In this document: one piece after another, positions 1 through 12,060 of the stretch
Position numbering within the stretch: position 1 is the first letter of the stretch
How the letters are laid out: each line of letters starts with the position of its first letter
DNA from: Epiperipatus broadwayi
Lineage: Eukaryota; Onychophora; Udeonychophora; Euonychophora; Peripatidae
Reading direction: 5' to 3'
NCBI GenBank assembly: GCA_028023455.1
Contig: JAQFVV010012405.1
Span: 6,161,334 to 6,225,333, forward strand
Length of the DNA stretch: 64,000 bases
The notes under the pieces: model-generated
What the model was told of the DNA's origin: nothing
The model's input: only the letters and a program-made list of their open reading frames with translations
The model's database searches: none
Made by a program: the position numbers and the translations under genes

Positions 1-244
1 TATATATGTAAACAATAAGATGAAAAATAAAAAAAACATTAAAAAAAACATCTAGTCTATGAGTTCCCCAATATTCCATAATTTTCATGAATGAGTTGAT
101 TCATCACAAGGAAACTTTGAATTTGGTAAGGAAAATAATGTGAAAATTAATTTTACAATGTTTATTTTATTAATTATATTTCTTCCAAAAGACTAAAGGA
201 CTCATTAAAATTTACAATGTAGCTCTAAAATTTAGATGTTAAAA

Positions 245-331
245 TAAATTATTAGGCAAATAGCAAAGGGCCATTTACGCTGCTCACATATTTTCATTTG
301 GGTATTCTATTTCATTGCCTAATAATTTTAC
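245..331. repeat. Short inverted repeat, possible miniature element
   Basis: A 14-base arm (AAATTATTAGGCAA) near 246-259 is repeated in inverted form at about 317-330, enclosing some 60 bases. It could be a very small MITE. No target duplication is clear. Confidence 0.4.
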
Positions 332-457
332 TTGATTTCAGGTGAAAAAGTAAATGCATATATATATTTATTTAAAATTAAACTGAGCATAAAGGCTATG
401 ACAGTGGCAATTTATCTTTCTTAAAACAAGTTTTATATTACTTATTTAATTTTGCTA

Positions 458-804
458 CTAAACATCACATGATCACCATTCTTTATGCTTACACAAGCTG
501 TTTACACAGAGGTAAAACTATCTATACAGTAGTGCTATTCAGTGCAAACCAGAGTACCCAATGAATATAGTTATCTAATAAGGTAAAAGGTGACTGCTTG
601 AGGATCACACTAGATTCTAAGATCTAGATGCAGTGCTTTCAGATCCACAGTTCCTCATTGATGAAAGCCACAAGCTAGAAAATAGTCTGGGGATATTGAA
701 TAAGTATGCACTAAATAGGGATTTTATGCACAAACCTTTTTGCATCCATTGATTACTCTGGCTTGCACTGAGTAGTATTACTGTATGGAGAGTTTTGCCC
801 CTGT
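458..804 (+). mobile_element. Foldback family A, copy A1
   Basis: The element starts at AACATCACATGATCACC and ends at GAGAGTTTTGCCCCTGTT. The left part (461-560) and right part (600-804) are imperfect inverted copies of each other. It is flanked by a diverged direct repeat (443-457 and 805-819, TATTTAATTTTGCTA against TATTTATTTTTGCTT, 13 of 15 matching), which I read as an old target-site duplication. The CTGATGAAAG...GAAA-type motif sits near 655-690. It shares both ends with the copies at 35142-35826 and 54663-56208. No coding capacity is seen. Confidence 0.7.
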
Positions 805-836
805 TATTTATTTTTGCTTATGAAATATACATATAT

Positions 837-1185
837 TATATTCAAAAGTAAAATTAAAAGTTGTTAGCAGTTTTTGACATATTGATGCTATTTTATGGAA
901 ACGCCCCCCACACACATATGTTGAAATGCTATTTATGATAATTAATAATCATTAGACATTCGAGGACCTTAAACATAAATAAAACTTTAAATGATAATAA
1001 GAAATTCATTATAATTCTATAATTTTATAGCCATTTTAGGATATTTAAACAATTTATTATTTATTAACAATCATTTTTAAATGGTTAACTCCAGAAGAAA
1101 AAAAAATACATTAGAAATGTATTTGTGATGAACCATTTACAAATCAGTTCATAAATCCACAAATACATCTATGAATATCACACAC
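837..1185. other. AT-rich spacer, nothing recognised
   Basis: Low-complexity AT-rich sequence with short runs of A and T. No reading frame, structure or repeat that I can support. Confidence 0.5.
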
Positions 1186-1189
1186 TGGT

Positions 1190-1425
1190 GCTTTAATTCC
1201 ATGCTGTGATTTAACTTCTGCACTAACTTTACTTTCTAAAATAATTTAATACTTGGCCTAATTGTGGCTTTCCAAACTTTCTAACGAAAGCAATCAACTG
1301 TTGCATTTCTTTTGGGATATCTTTGAAATGATCTTTACAATGAAAATGAGGTCTGTTGTTCCATGAAAATCATACTCAAGTTCACTATAAAATATATTTT
1401 TTAGAAAATCTGTTGCTTCTTTACA
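1190..1425 (-). pseudogene. 5'-truncated LINE, C-terminal coding relic
   Basis: Read on the minus strand, the sequence gives FYSELEYDFHG and, after a frameshift, a clean stretch CKDHFKDIPKEMQQLIAFVR. This corresponds to the C-terminal part of RTE-like LINE proteins that follows the reverse transcriptase (family pattern KRLFY-x-EL-x-x-G-R-x(n)-RYKD-x-LK). The same DNA block (ATGAAAATCAT-CTCA-GTT-ACTATAAAA) recurs at 49270-49400 at the end of the much longer LINE copy, so I take this as a 5'-truncated copy of the same family. The frame is broken and it is not functional. Confidence 0.6.
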
Positions 1426-1435
1426 ATGATAGCTG

Positions 1436-2587
1436 AAAGACATACTGATTAGTGTTGCAATCTTACTATCATTTTTGGAACCTTATATATGCATTAAAAT
1501 GTTTACAATGCATAGCATGCCCAAATAAACTAAAAAGATAAATAGCTAAATGCAGAGCAAAGATCTCAGCATCCTTCATAGTGATGAATAGTTATGGAAG
1601 GAAAAAATTTCTCTGGCTACTCAGTTTTAGCATATTTCCTTTACTATCCTATCTTTTGTTAATAATAGTTAGACAACCATTTACCAATTAATAAATCAGA
1701 TGACTGACTAAGTTAACTATGAGTCAGCTACCTGAAAAAAAAATCCTGATTTTATTTGGAAATCCGTATCAAGCTGAAACAATTTTAGTTTTATCCAGGT
1801 GGAAAGGGTGGGGAGATGGCAGGTGATGTACTAACCATTCCACCATGCAGTGTTCATAGCAGATATTAGCATAGATTAGGTTTTATTTGCATGGTTATGG
1901 ATTTAGTGATGTAATTGTTAAAATAATAAACATAATGCACAGATGTCAAGCTTTATGTGCACAACTTTAATGCCATCCACTTCAGATAAATACTTAACGA
2001 TTTTTTAATAATATTTATTAAACATAGATAATCATTTGTAGCCCAGATATAAACTTTAGACTCAGTTTAACATTAATATATCTTCTTTTTAATTAAGCAA
2101 AACATGTCTTTTTTTTTTCAAAACAGAAAATTCAAAGATTATCCCAACTCAATCTGGGAAATGGAAAAGAGATTTTTTTAAAAAAAAATAAATAGAATAA
2201 GAGTTTTGAAATTTTAAATGAAGAAAATAAATGTCAGGATGGATTAGTGTGATTTTTATTATTATTATTTTTAAAATCAGATATAGAAATTTTTATCTAT
2301 AAACATGATGGAATGCTTGCATTGTTTAGATAGTTACTTATTAATTAATGTTCAAAAATATTGACATGCAGAAACACATTGAACCAAAAACTATGAGAAG
2401 TTCAAATCAAAAGTTTTAAATTTGTATACACATCCACTCTATGCTAGCATATACATGTGTAAATGGAACTTATAAGTAAACTATAAATGTGGGTAAACAA
2501 AAACTATGTACCATATAGGTAATAACTGCTAAATCAATGACTACTGTTGCAGAATTGAAGTACTCAATAAAACCCATGTTGATTCTA
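1436..2587. other. AT-rich spacer
   Basis: No gene or clear repeat is seen. A slightly less AT-rich patch (1797-1850, GGTGGAAAGGGTGGGG) has no recognised identity. Confidence 0.5.
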
Positions 2588-2627
2588 TCCCCTGATTAAA
2601 ATCTCTGTCCCCTGATTGAAATCTCTA
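2588..2627. repeat. 20-bp tandem duplication
   Basis: The unit TCCCCTGATTAAAATCTCTG occurs twice in direct tandem with one substitution in the second copy. It is a local slippage or duplication event. Confidence 0.75.
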
Positions 2628-2659
2628 CATGTCCTTACAATATTTTGTAAACTGTCATA

Positions 2660-2835
2660 AAAATTTCTATATTAAATAAATAATGTAATAGTCATAAGGG
2701 AATTGCCCTGACATGTGCACTGTATGAATTTATAAAGCTGAGGAATACTCTCACTAAACACAAGATAGTCTTTGTAGAGATAAGAATGAATCCATCTTAT
2801 CTTTTTTACCTAAATTCATATATGTAGGCCAATCT
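2660..2835 (+). repeat. Family G, partial copy
   Basis: This segment matches the interior of the MITE at 2970-3216. Shared blocks are GTAATAGTC-TAAGGGAAT, AGGAATACTCTCA, AACACAAGATA and GATAAGAATGAATCCA. The terminal part before TAATAGTC is missing, so it is a truncated copy lying next to its better relative. Confidence 0.65.
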
Positions 2836-2969
2836 TAAGCATTTAGAAATGGGAGCATAAAGGCTTAATTAATCACTTTTAATTCTATTCACTATATATT
2901 AATAATAATATTTGCAAAATTTTTACAATTTTACTATACATCAGTACTAGATATAATATTAAATATATA

Positions 2970-3216
2970 TAACTATTTCTTTATTTATCTAGTGCTGTGT
3001 TTTATTTGTAATAGTCGTAAGGGAATCACTCTGCCAGATGTGTTATATAATTTATAAAACATAGGAATACTCTCATTCTAAACACAAGATAAAGTCTTTA
3101 AAAAGATAAGAATGAATCCACCATATCTTTTTCTATCTAAATTTGCATGTGTTAGAATGATTCCCTTATGTCTACTACAAATAAAACATGGTGCTAGATA
3201 AATAAATAATTAGTTA
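2970..3216. mobile_element. Family G MITE with long terminal inverted repeats
   Basis: The terminal inverted repeats are about 47-55 bp. The left end (TAACTATTTCTTTATTTATC) and the reverse complement of the right end (TAACTAATTATTTATTTATC) continue in parallel through TTTTATTTGTARTAG to AAGGGAAT. The element is 247 bp and non-coding. Related single ends occur at 7845-7925 and at 25185-25228, where one abuts a Penelope-like frame. I do not see a convincing TSD. Confidence 0.7.
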
Positions 3217-3837
3217 TGCAAATAAATAATGATAAATAAAGTTCCAGGAATGATAACATCTGGAAGAAAATATTTTTATGTAAACTAAATCTGAGTCTAA
3301 AAAATCAGATAAATAAGAATATAAAAGTAACAAGAATAATATAATAATTGTTCATTGTAGGTATTTTAGAATTTGGTAACATATATTTTATCAAAAATAC
3401 TAATCCTTCAATCGAGTTTTTGAAAATCATTGACCTGGAAGTTCTATAACCTTTTCTCACTCATTAGTGAGTTGGAAACTGCTAAAAAAGTTTACAGTAA
3501 GGTAAATGCCCAAGAATGCTGCACTATAATATATTTTACATCCAGCACATTATCATTTATCTAGCCAATCTAGATTAATCTGGATTCTTTATCTTACACT
3601 TAGTAATAGTTAACTGAGTTGACTATGTTTTGGATACTTGATAAAAAAGGTTAAATTTTACTGTGACTTGCTGTCTATGAAATAAACCTATTCATATGCA
3701 AATCATAATATGTAATATCTTTTAGTTAAGGCTTTACTTCATTAGCATTTGAAATAAATTAATATATATATATATGTGTGCTCTGCACACAGATAATGAA
3801 GCTATTCAGTGTATACACACATATATATAATATCTTT
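3217..3837. other. AT-rich spacer
   Basis: No coding sequence or clear repeat is seen, apart from a TA/TG run around 3765-3830 that borders the family A copy A2. Confidence 0.45.
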
Positions 3838-4222
3838 TAATAAGAGTACCAATCTCTCCACATACGTACCAAACTCTCCACACAATGGAGTAACCAAGTG
3901 CAAGCCCTCATAATCAATGGGTGCAGGAAGGATTGTGCATAAAATCCCTATCTAGTGCCTTCTTATTCAACATCCCTAGACTTTTTAGCTTGTGGCTTTC
4001 ATCAGTGAGAAGCCATGGATTTGAGAGCACTGCAGTGAGGAGCCACAAGCTAACAACAGTCTGGGGATGTTGGATGAGAAAGCACTAGATAGGGATTTTA
4101 TGCACAACTCTTCCTGAATCCATTGATTATGAAAGCTTGCACTTGGTGGCATTACTGTATGGAGAGTTTGGTACTCTTATCAACGGCATGTGTTAGCATA
4201 TGAAATGGTGATCGTGTGATAT
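3838..4222 (-). mobile_element. Foldback family A, copy A2
   Basis: A near-symmetrical hairpin element. The left arm (about 3838-4005) and right arm (about 4035-4222) share GTACCAA/TTGGTAC ends, TGTGCATAAAATCCCTATCT and the block around CAATGG/CCATTG. The right end reads GGTGATCGTGTGAT, the reverse complement of the ATCACATGATCACC end seen in the other family A copies. A weak direct repeat (ATATAATATCTT against ATATAATAAATCTT) may be its TSD. Confidence 0.65.
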
Positions 4223-5013
4223 AATAAATCTTATCCTGATTCTCCATCTTATTTTCACACTTCACTAATACTAAATTTTTTTGAGATTTAGTTAAACTAT
4301 CTTTCTGATAAGATCAAGTAACATTTTTTTTAATCTTCTTTCTTTAATCGTACTAAAAGTGTTTTGTTTGAATGGCATATTATTTTCCTAATTGATACAT
4401 ATACAAACCGATCACACTTATAAAAAAAATTGTGAAATAGACTAAAGATTGTACAATATAAATTTCAGAAAACTTTATAAATACATATATTAAATAATAT
4501 ACCAATTTGATAGCTATTATCAAACTACTTGAACTATAATTTTTTATTTTCACCCTATTCTAGACTATGTAACACAAGCTTGAACAATCAATGGTCAGCA
4601 GATAGTATAGTTCTATAAAAACCCTATTTCCAGACCAATTTATGACCTTTGTCTTTATTAATGAAGTTAAGTGTCAATGCTAGAACTGATATGGCACCCA
4701 TCTTTCAAAATAAATGCTACGGTTTTGAATCAAATCTAATTCGTGGCATAATTACATAGATTTGACATCAAGTTAATTTCTCTACACTTTAGAGAATCCA
4801 GTTTTATGACAATTATAGTCCCTTCTGCCTTTTGGCTAATATCTATTTATTACTCTAGCTTACAATAGATGACTTGAGAGCAGGATGAAGATAACTGTTC
4901 TTTGAAGCAAATGAGTAAGCATATGGAAAATCATATAATGTTACTGTTACTATTAATCTTTTTAGCAAGGTGGGCAAATGCCAAGATTGGTTTAGATTAG
5001 CAGATAAGTATCC
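4223..5013. other. Spacer with a diverged family A relative
   Basis: Around 4570-4660 the order of short blocks (ACAATCAATGG, CAGATAGTATAG, TATAAAAACCCTAT, then CCAGAC) resembles the family A arm, and a similar block recurs at 22045-22165. The rest is AT-rich and unrecognised. Confidence 0.35.
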
Positions 5014-5034
5014 AAATTAAAAATAGACTGTCAA

Positions 5035-5142
5035 GCATTGTTAGCTGAGAGGTCATCGCAGCTGCCTTGCAAGCAAGTAGTTGGTTGCAGATGGTTGTGG
5101 GTTTGCCTCCCAGCCGATGCTATGACATATGGAAAAAAAAAA
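5035..5142 (+). mobile_element. tRNA-derived SINE, copy 1
   Basis: A tRNA-like body starts GCATTG and ends CCGATGC, able to form an acceptor-like stem, with an A-box-like TTAGCTGAGAGG and a B-box-like GGGTTTGCCTCCC, then TATGACATATGG and poly(A). It is flanked by a 21-base direct repeat (5014-5034 and 5143-5163, starting AAATTAAAAATAG) with a few mismatches. This is the mark of LINE-machinery retroposition. Confidence 0.85.
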
Positions 5143-5163
5143 AAATTAAAAATAGTCTTCCAA

Positions 5164-6240
5164 TATGCATTTTTTATAGTGGTGAAAAAAGGAGTATTAA
5201 TTTTTATTTATATACTTGAGGCATAATATTTTAGCTATAAAAATAAAATGACATTTTAATATGTTTTAATAAGTAATGTAAAATATACAAATTATAATAA
5301 AATTCAAAAAATTGAAACTAGTGTTTGGGAACATTTAAAAAGGTGAAAATATATCAATAATTATTTTTGTGGGAAGAACATAAAAAATTTACTTCGATTT
5401 TTTTAAATTTTCAATGATTTTTCCAACAAATATCTAATTTGATTATGAAAACTTCTGAAAAAAATAAAAATGCAGTTGAATTTGCTATTATTTGTGCGGA
5501 ATTTCCAAAAATATATCACTAATCAGTTTTTCAATAAAATACAATAATTTTTGAATATTGATGGACTTAATGAATCAATTGTAAAGATTGCTAATGTTGG
5601 AAGGCTTCATTCTGTAGTGAATTAATTAAAACTTATATACATATAATACACATTAAATATTTTTGAAGGTATATTTTTTATTGATTGTAATATATAAGTA
5701 ATTTATATATTGGAAGGGCTAGATCAAAAGTTTATACATAGGAGGCTAATAATAGTAAATTCTAAATGCAGAGAATTAATTATGAAATTGTATTTATTTT
5801 ATTATCAAGAAAATACAGCAAGTGTATAAGTTGGTACCTGACTGCTTTTAAACACTTTGTAATTCAAGCTGACCCAAGACTTACATATATACAACCATTC
5901 TAGAATTGGTTTTTATTGTTTCAACTTTTGATGTTGTGTTATCTTTTAGTAATAAATAAAATGCCATATATATTTGTTTGTGCATTTTATGGTTGCTCAT
6001 CCATATCTGCATACTTGCTGCATGGTCAATCACATATGCTTTTATATTTTGTGTAGTGAGTTGAAGGATGGGTAATAATAATAATTAAATGTTTTAATGC
6101 ATGGGTGTTAAAAGTGTGAGAGTTGCACCATGATTCATAGTCTTTGGCACATGAGTTTGCCATTCTTCTACTCATTAAACCTAGTTCAGCTACACTCTAT
6201 GACCCTGAGTTTCAGATTTTGCCATTCTATAAAAGCATCA
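5164..6240. other. AT-rich spacer
   Basis: Very AT-rich up to about 5990, then more balanced. I recognise no gene, repeat boundary or structural RNA. Confidence 0.45.
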
Positions 6241-6242
6241 AT

Positions 6243-6345
6243 CCATCCAGAGTAAATTGAATGGCTTATTGCTTGGGAGCTCACAAAGAACTGGGTCATA
6301 ATCCATGGGTCCTGATTTTTAGAATCTAACCATCACTTCACCAAT
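6243..6345 (-). repeat. SINE-like family II, copy 1
   Basis: On the minus strand it has an A-box-like TTGGTGAAGTGATGGTTAGA, then a tRNA-like stretch, and ends with the family tail GAGCTCCCAAGCAATAAGCC. The same head-to-tail order appears at 8370-8490, 8655-8800, 34750-34870 and 58800-58925. Confidence 0.5.
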
Positions 6346-7072
6346 AAGTGACATGCTGCTATCCTTAAATGAGTAAAGATCTTGCTATTGGTTTAATAAT
6401 GAATTGTCAGCTTGTTGGGATACTTAATATTATAAATTTTTGTGATCACATGATATGGCACCATTCTTTTCCTCACAAACTGGTGTAATAATGAGTAAAA
6501 TTTGTAATTACAGATATTATAAAGCAGGAAAAATAACAATATTCACTTCATATCATATAATAAGTGGCCATTTGTTATACTAAGCCTCATATGTGGCCAG
6601 ATTTTTGATCCATCTGTATTTAAATATTCTATATTGATACCGTGTTTATATTTATATAGAGAGATGATTGCATTGGTTAATCAGAAACTGAGTAATAAAT
6701 ATATATTGCATATGTATATAAATCACATTGATTTCATTAATATATTTATGAGGATACTTCTGAATAACACTTGGTGAATATGAATGTGAACTTTGTTGCA
6801 ATATTTTTTTTTTGCAGTGAATTAAAGTATTTTGATAACTTTTAGAAATCATTATTTTTACAAATATATATTTCTGATTTTCATGGTCTGGGTCAAACTT
6901 TTATCAAGGTTGTGGCTGAGATTAGTTCCAACCATTATTTGTAATGAATACTGAAAATAACAGTTTTACAAATAGTTTTTTGTTTTTGATTACGATCAAC
7001 ATCACTTTAATTCATTATATTGAATATTATCAAAATCACACTTTTCTTTATTTTGCTGTAATATCTTATAAA
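6346..7072. other. AT-rich spacer
   Basis: Only short open frames of biased composition are present. None matches a family I know. Confidence 0.45.
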
Positions 7073-7285
7073 TATAATTTATCCAAACAACTTCAAACAC
7101 TTTTTAGCAAAACTCTTTATTTGTACAGTTCATTTTAATTTCTTAAAAAAAATGTTTTTTTTTAAGAAATTAAAATGAACTAGCTCTGAAGAAGACTGCA
7201 GAACAGTCGAAACGTAAGTGTATGTATATATGTACAAATAAAGAGTTTTGCTAAAAAGTGTTCGAAGTTGTTTGGATAAATTATA
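7073..7285 (+). mobile_element. B-type hairpin element B1 with CTGAAGAAG...GAAAC motif
   Basis: The arms 7073-7126 and 7232-7285 are a nearly perfect inverted repeat of 54 bp, from TATAATTTATCCAAAC to CTTTATTTGTAC. Inside them is a second palindrome (7127-7180, AGTTCATTTTAATTTC and its complement). To its right is CTGAAGAAGACTG-CAGAA-CAGTCGAAACG (7186-7214). The motif can fold as a 5 bp hairpin between two short conserved strings. No protein is encoded. Confidence 0.75.
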
Positions 7286-7844
7286 TATATTAAATATGTT
7301 GAACAGAATCTTCTATTTAGGTTAATATTACCTACTTTTAAATTTATTTTATTAAAAAAATATTTCTGTACATTATTACTATTATTTTGTTAATTTTTAG
7401 TTCAATTTATGTTTAAAAGTTTATATTATTTCCAACTAATTGTATACAATATATGTACTCACACATATAATGTTTACCCATATATAGAATGTATACACTT
7501 TTCTCTTTATTATATAATTGTGTTATGAATATATATAAATATTGAAATTATAATGAGAATTTTTTATGTATTAAAACTTAGAAGAAAAAAAATTCAGTTG
7601 TGATGTAACCAGGCAACCACTAATTAAAATTTATAGTGCATTTATCTAATTTACTTAAATCAGACAAATGCTATTGTTAAATTACTAAATCACATGGTTA
7701 AGATATGTATTATAATTTCAATATTTACATCTTAAATTCATAAAAATATTTAATATTAATAAATGTTTTAAAAAGTGCAGCCTGTTTATCTTTATCCATT
7801 TTTAGGATTTGCATTCTGAGAAATGTTTCTAACTTCATATTAAA
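7286..7844. other. AT-rich spacer
   Basis: No gene or clear repeat seen. Confidence 0.45.
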
Positions 7845-7925
7845 TATATATAACAAATTATTTATTTATTTAGTGCCTGTGTTTTATTTGTAATAGTCAT
7901 TATGGAACTATCCTAACTTAATATT
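7845..7925 (+). repeat. Family G single end
   Basis: ATATATAACAAATTATTTAT, then TTAGTGCCTGTGTTTTATTT and GTAATAGTCAT match the left terminus of the MITE at 2970-3216. The partner terminus is not found nearby, so it is a solo end or truncated copy. Confidence 0.6.
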
Positions 7926-8369
7926 GTCAACAGATAATACTTTGTTAAGATTTGGATTCTGAGAAATGTTTCTAAGATCATGTTGTAAACAGATAATAAA
8001 TTGTTTTACTCCTACTAAAAAAAAAGCTTCATATCAATTATTTATGTCGATTTAAAAATGTTGACATTCAGAGTTTTTAAGTAATACTAAGGTTTTTAAA
8101 TACATTTTTTTAATAAAAATAATTAAATGGTTAATTACATGGGAAGTCATGTAATGTTGAGCATTGAAAATGATAGGTTGCGCTTCAATCTAGGAATCTT
8201 TGGTTGTCAAAATCCATCGCTTTAACTGTGGTAAATTACACGAGATAATTATATTCAAATTTTGTTTTATGACTTAAAGTAGCAAATCTAAATCTTCTAA
8301 TTTAGTTCTGCCATCTTGTGTATAATTGAGTAATCAATTCTTGCTATTTCCATTTGAAAAAGAAGTTAA

Positions 8370-8490
8370 TCAAATGGCTTCATTGCTTTGGGAGTTCATA
8401 AGAAGTTTGAGTGTTGGAAGTTCCAAAACTGGAATTGAGACAAGAACCATACATTCTATGTATGCACTTAACCATATGGGGAAAGTAGAA
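8370..8490 (-). repeat. SINE-like family II, copy 2
   Basis: On the minus strand: TATGGTTAAGTGCATACATA (A-box-like), CTCAATTCCAG (B-box-like), then CTCAAACTTCTTATGAACTC and CCAAAGCAATGAAGCCATTT, the family II tail. The overlapping open frames on both strands are incidental. Confidence 0.55.
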
Positions 8491-8654
8491 GAAACCAAAA
8501 ATTGTAGAATTTTTGCAATTCTAAGTTTTGCAATGATTACGATTGTCATCTTGAAGCCATGTTGAATGAACTTCCTGTCACTAATTTTTTGCATGATGCA
8601 GGATTAGATGTTGTGATGCATAAAGCAGAAAAATAAACTATGCTCTTCATCATT

Positions 8655-8800
8655 TAATCCAATGGTAGAATGTTAGATTCCAGAGCATAAGATCTTCAGA
8701 ATGATTCCTGTTCTGGAACTTACAGCATCCAAACTTTTTATGAACTTTTCAGAAATAAAGTCAGTCAATTATTTAATTATTTAGGTGATCTACCACATAG
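8655..8800 (+). repeat. SINE-like family II, copy 3
   Basis: AATGGTAGAATGTTAGATTC (A-box-like), GAATGATTCCTG (B-box-like), then CCAAACTTTTTATGAACTTT and an AAATAAAGTCAGTCAATTAT tail. It lies head to head with copy 2. Confidence 0.55.
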
Positions 8801-9588
8801 TCATGTTTGACAGTGGATTAAAATTATGCATAATTAAAATATAATATAGCACTTTACCATTGAGATTTCCCAATCCAATTAGAATGTAAAGAACACTACA
8901 TTTCCCAAGAAAAAACATCATATTTCAGATCATCTATATGCAAATTACTAAAATCAGATTGTTTGCAAAATGCAGTAAATATTTCTTGCATAGAGAATTT
9001 GTTTATTATCTTAAAAATTCAATGATTCTTTGTAATTGGCACAGTGGTAGAATCGATTCTTAGCAAAGTAAATAAATGTGAATGGAACTTCTATGTTCAA
9101 TTTATTATTTGAGTGTGTGACTGTCACATGATTTCTAAACAACTAACATGCATTTATTGATACAAATACTTATCAAAATGAAGACATATATAGTTACTTG
9201 CAATCACAAATTTGTATTTAAATTTTTTTAAAATCAAGAATAATTTTAAAAACCAATAATAATTTTCCCAAAATAATTTAAATTTTACTTATATTTTTAT
9301 TTGATGTATTGATTGACACTTAGTATATATATCTAATTATGTATGAAAGCTTTTATATCATGTAATAGATAACATGGCACATCAATTTACTGTTTTACAA
9401 ATTAATGCTATGCAAAATTGCCAATGAACAATTTACATAGTATTGAAAAAGTGAGTCAATTCATTGAAAGAAAAAAGAAATTACCCTAACGGTTTTTACA
9501 TAATATTTTGTTGCTGATAAAAAGAAGCAAAATTTGCTTTATTTATTATTAAAGAAATATATTTAAAAATAGCATACATATACTCTCT
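8801..9588. other. AT-rich spacer
   Basis: A lone A-box-like string (TTGGCACAGTGGTAGA, about 9036-9051) could be another decayed tRNA-like head. Nothing else is recognised. Confidence 0.4.
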
Positions 9589-9865
9589 CTATATGTGTAA
9601 CTGAACAGAAAGTAACTTAAGCTTCCAATGAGTTATATAATGTAAATAAACTCTCAAAAGACAGATGGTACCACCTGTCTCTTAGCATTTATATATCATT
9701 TATTCTATATATAATCAATATATCAAATTCACTCTTTCATTTAAAAGTATGTCATTAAACTAAGCATATATAAGAAAAAATGCTAAGAAACAGGTGGCAC
9801 CATCTGTCTTTTGAGATTTTATTTACATTAAACTTCAGCTATTTACTGTTCAGTTACATAGAATC
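9589..9865. mobile_element. Family F inverted-repeat element, copy F1 (uninterrupted)
   Basis: Termini TATGTGTAACTGAACAG and CTGTTCAGTTACATAGA are inverted. The arms, about 85-110 bp, share AATGTAAATAAA-CTCAAAAGACAGATGG-ACCACCTGT and a TTAGCAT block. It is non-coding. It provides the uninterrupted sequence against which the hAT insertion in copy F2 (63305-63818) can be read. Confidence 0.75.
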
Positions 9866-10126
9866 TAAGTTATATATTATTGACATACATATATAAGCAA
9901 AGCTATATCTAGCAATTTGTCATTTTGCTAAAATAAAATATGTCATATCTGCTTTATCTAAAGATTTCAAAATATTATAATAAAGGTTTTATTAAATGAG
10001 AAATATGTATATATACAGTGTAGCTGTGAACTACATTGTATCTATCTACACAACTTCAATTATACATTATAAAAAGGGGGAAAAATCTAGTAAATTTTAC
10101 AAATTTTATATATATATATATTTAAG

Positions 10127-10216
10127 TGTCATAGCATCGGCCGGGACGCGAACCCGCAACCCGGGCAACTGCCTGCAAGTGCAAGGCAGTCACGCTGACC
10201 TCTCGACCACCAATGC
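10127..10216 (-). mobile_element. tRNA-derived SINE, copy 2 (least decayed body)
   Basis: On the minus strand the body begins GCATTGG and ends CCGATGC, a 7 bp acceptor stem with one G-T pair. It contains GGTCGAGAGGTCAGC (A box), GGGTTCGCGTCCC (B box, in a T-arm with four of five pairs) and CTGCCTTGCA in the anticodon arm. It is much more GC-rich than its surroundings. A short TATGACA follows. It is probably the copy closest to the family founder. It is not a functional tRNA, because the anticodon and variable region (CTTGCAGGCAGTTGCCCGGG) do not form a standard cloverleaf. Confidence 0.75.
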
Positions 10217-12060
10217 AAGACAAATTATATATTTTAGCAGCTATTTTTCCTTCTCTGAGTACTATACATGATCATATAAAAAAAGAGTAAGATTTGTAAA
10301 TAAATTTTACAATATACCAGTATCCATATTTCTGTCTTAAGAGTGCTGTAATGATTATGTTCATTAATAAAAAAAATTGGGTTTATATTAAAAATACATG
10401 CACTTTCTTTTTCTTTTATTATCCTTTCTGAAGTGTAATCTACAAAATCTTAGATCATACCAAAAGTTGATACTGATTTCAAAAGATCAAAACAATTAGA
10501 GTAGATCATAATTTCTAAATAATAGCAGTATTTTGCTTCTAAAAGAGCAAAAAATATTGGAAAAAAAAATCACCCAGAGTTTATTTAATAGCAATGAATG
10601 TCATACATTTTGCTATTTATTTTAAAAATAAAAATATGAAAGTTTTTTTTTTGTTATTACTTCACTGAATGCATGCATATCTATGAAAATTTGTCCTCCC
10701 AATTTATTATTAAATACCTTTATTATTATTATTTAATAATATTGTTTATATTATAATCTTAATTTATATATGCATACTATGCATATAAAATCTGTCTGCA
10801 GTATACATATATATGTGCATGTTAAAAATTATACTGTACACTTACAATTCATCAAACAATATGTATACTATTCTAATCAATTTTTATCAACAAAATGTGA
10901 GCTATTATATGCCATATATATTTGAATGTGTGTGGGGAGGGGGGGTTGAAACAAAATATAGGGTAGTTCGTGGTCTCACTGCACTTTGATTTAATAAATA
11001 TAAAATGTAAATTTCAGTGTTGAAATAAAGCTCAAATTATTTCACACTTGTTTATTGTGTTTGTAACAACAGTCTAAAACAAAAAATTACTTTATTTGAT
11101 TTCTAATTGCTTTGATAACTTTGTATTGCTATCTTTTTTTTTAAGTCAGTAAAAAATTAGAATCTAAAATTAAGATTAAATACAAAGTGATTTTTAGGGT
11201 CATAGCATTTAAAAATTCTGCATGGAGTTTGTAGAGGATAGAAAAGTCCCAGGATTGATTCTGCCATCAAAACTTCTTATATACTCCGCAGTATTAAAAA
11301 AAACATTGTGTATCAGTTTAACTTATTGTGAATAATGGATTATTTTAGTTTGCTTTGCCATATTTATATACCCAAATAGTTTTGCACAATAAATCTTTTC
11401 TCATATATTCAATTTGATTTTACATGATTTTGAATGAAATTTTAAATTTATTAATTACTTTTTCTCTGTAACAAAAATTGTTTGTTGTAACTTAATATTT
11501 ATGAAGTATTATAATTTTATCTTTCTTATTGCATTGCCAAATTTATATAATATTAATATAATTTGTGTTCTTTATTACTTTTGAAAATATAAGTAAAAGT
11601 TCTGAAAAAGATTGCTGGGGTAATTGAAACTGTCAATAGTAGGTTGTAAAAATAATAAAGAATATAAATGATATTAATATTATAAATTAATATTTATATT
11701 TTATTAATTATATATATTTTTAAAATAAATTGTTCATTAATAAATTAAATGTATACTTATATAGTTGCCATAAATATTTCTATTTGTATATATTTTTTGT
11801 ATTTCTAAATTTGTATTCACTTTGATGGTTACATGCTTATAGCCAAAGCCATTGTAAGGTAAGGTAAGATAAGGTAATAATGATATAACCATTCTCTGTA
11901 CCAAACTTAGTAAAATCACATTTTGGTTCATTTATTTAAAAAAAACAAATATTATTTTTAATAAGCATCAGAAAATGTTTAAAAACTAAATTGAAACTAG
12001 ATATATTATCAACTTATTCTTTTTTATGCATTAATAAAATTATAAAAATTAAACAAATCC
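10217..12060. other. Long AT-rich spacer
   Basis: No gene. It includes a G-rich patch at 10930-10950 and homopolymer runs. Frames here are short and of low complexity. Confidence 0.5.

Noticed and set aside
10127-10216. Functional tRNA gene on the minus strand
   Set aside because: It has an acceptor stem and A and B boxes, but the anticodon and variable arms do not form a cloverleaf, and five tailed relatives with TSDs show it is a SINE.
9996-10271. 91-residue plus-strand frame
   Set aside because: It reads through a TA run and the reverse strand of a SINE. No protein support.
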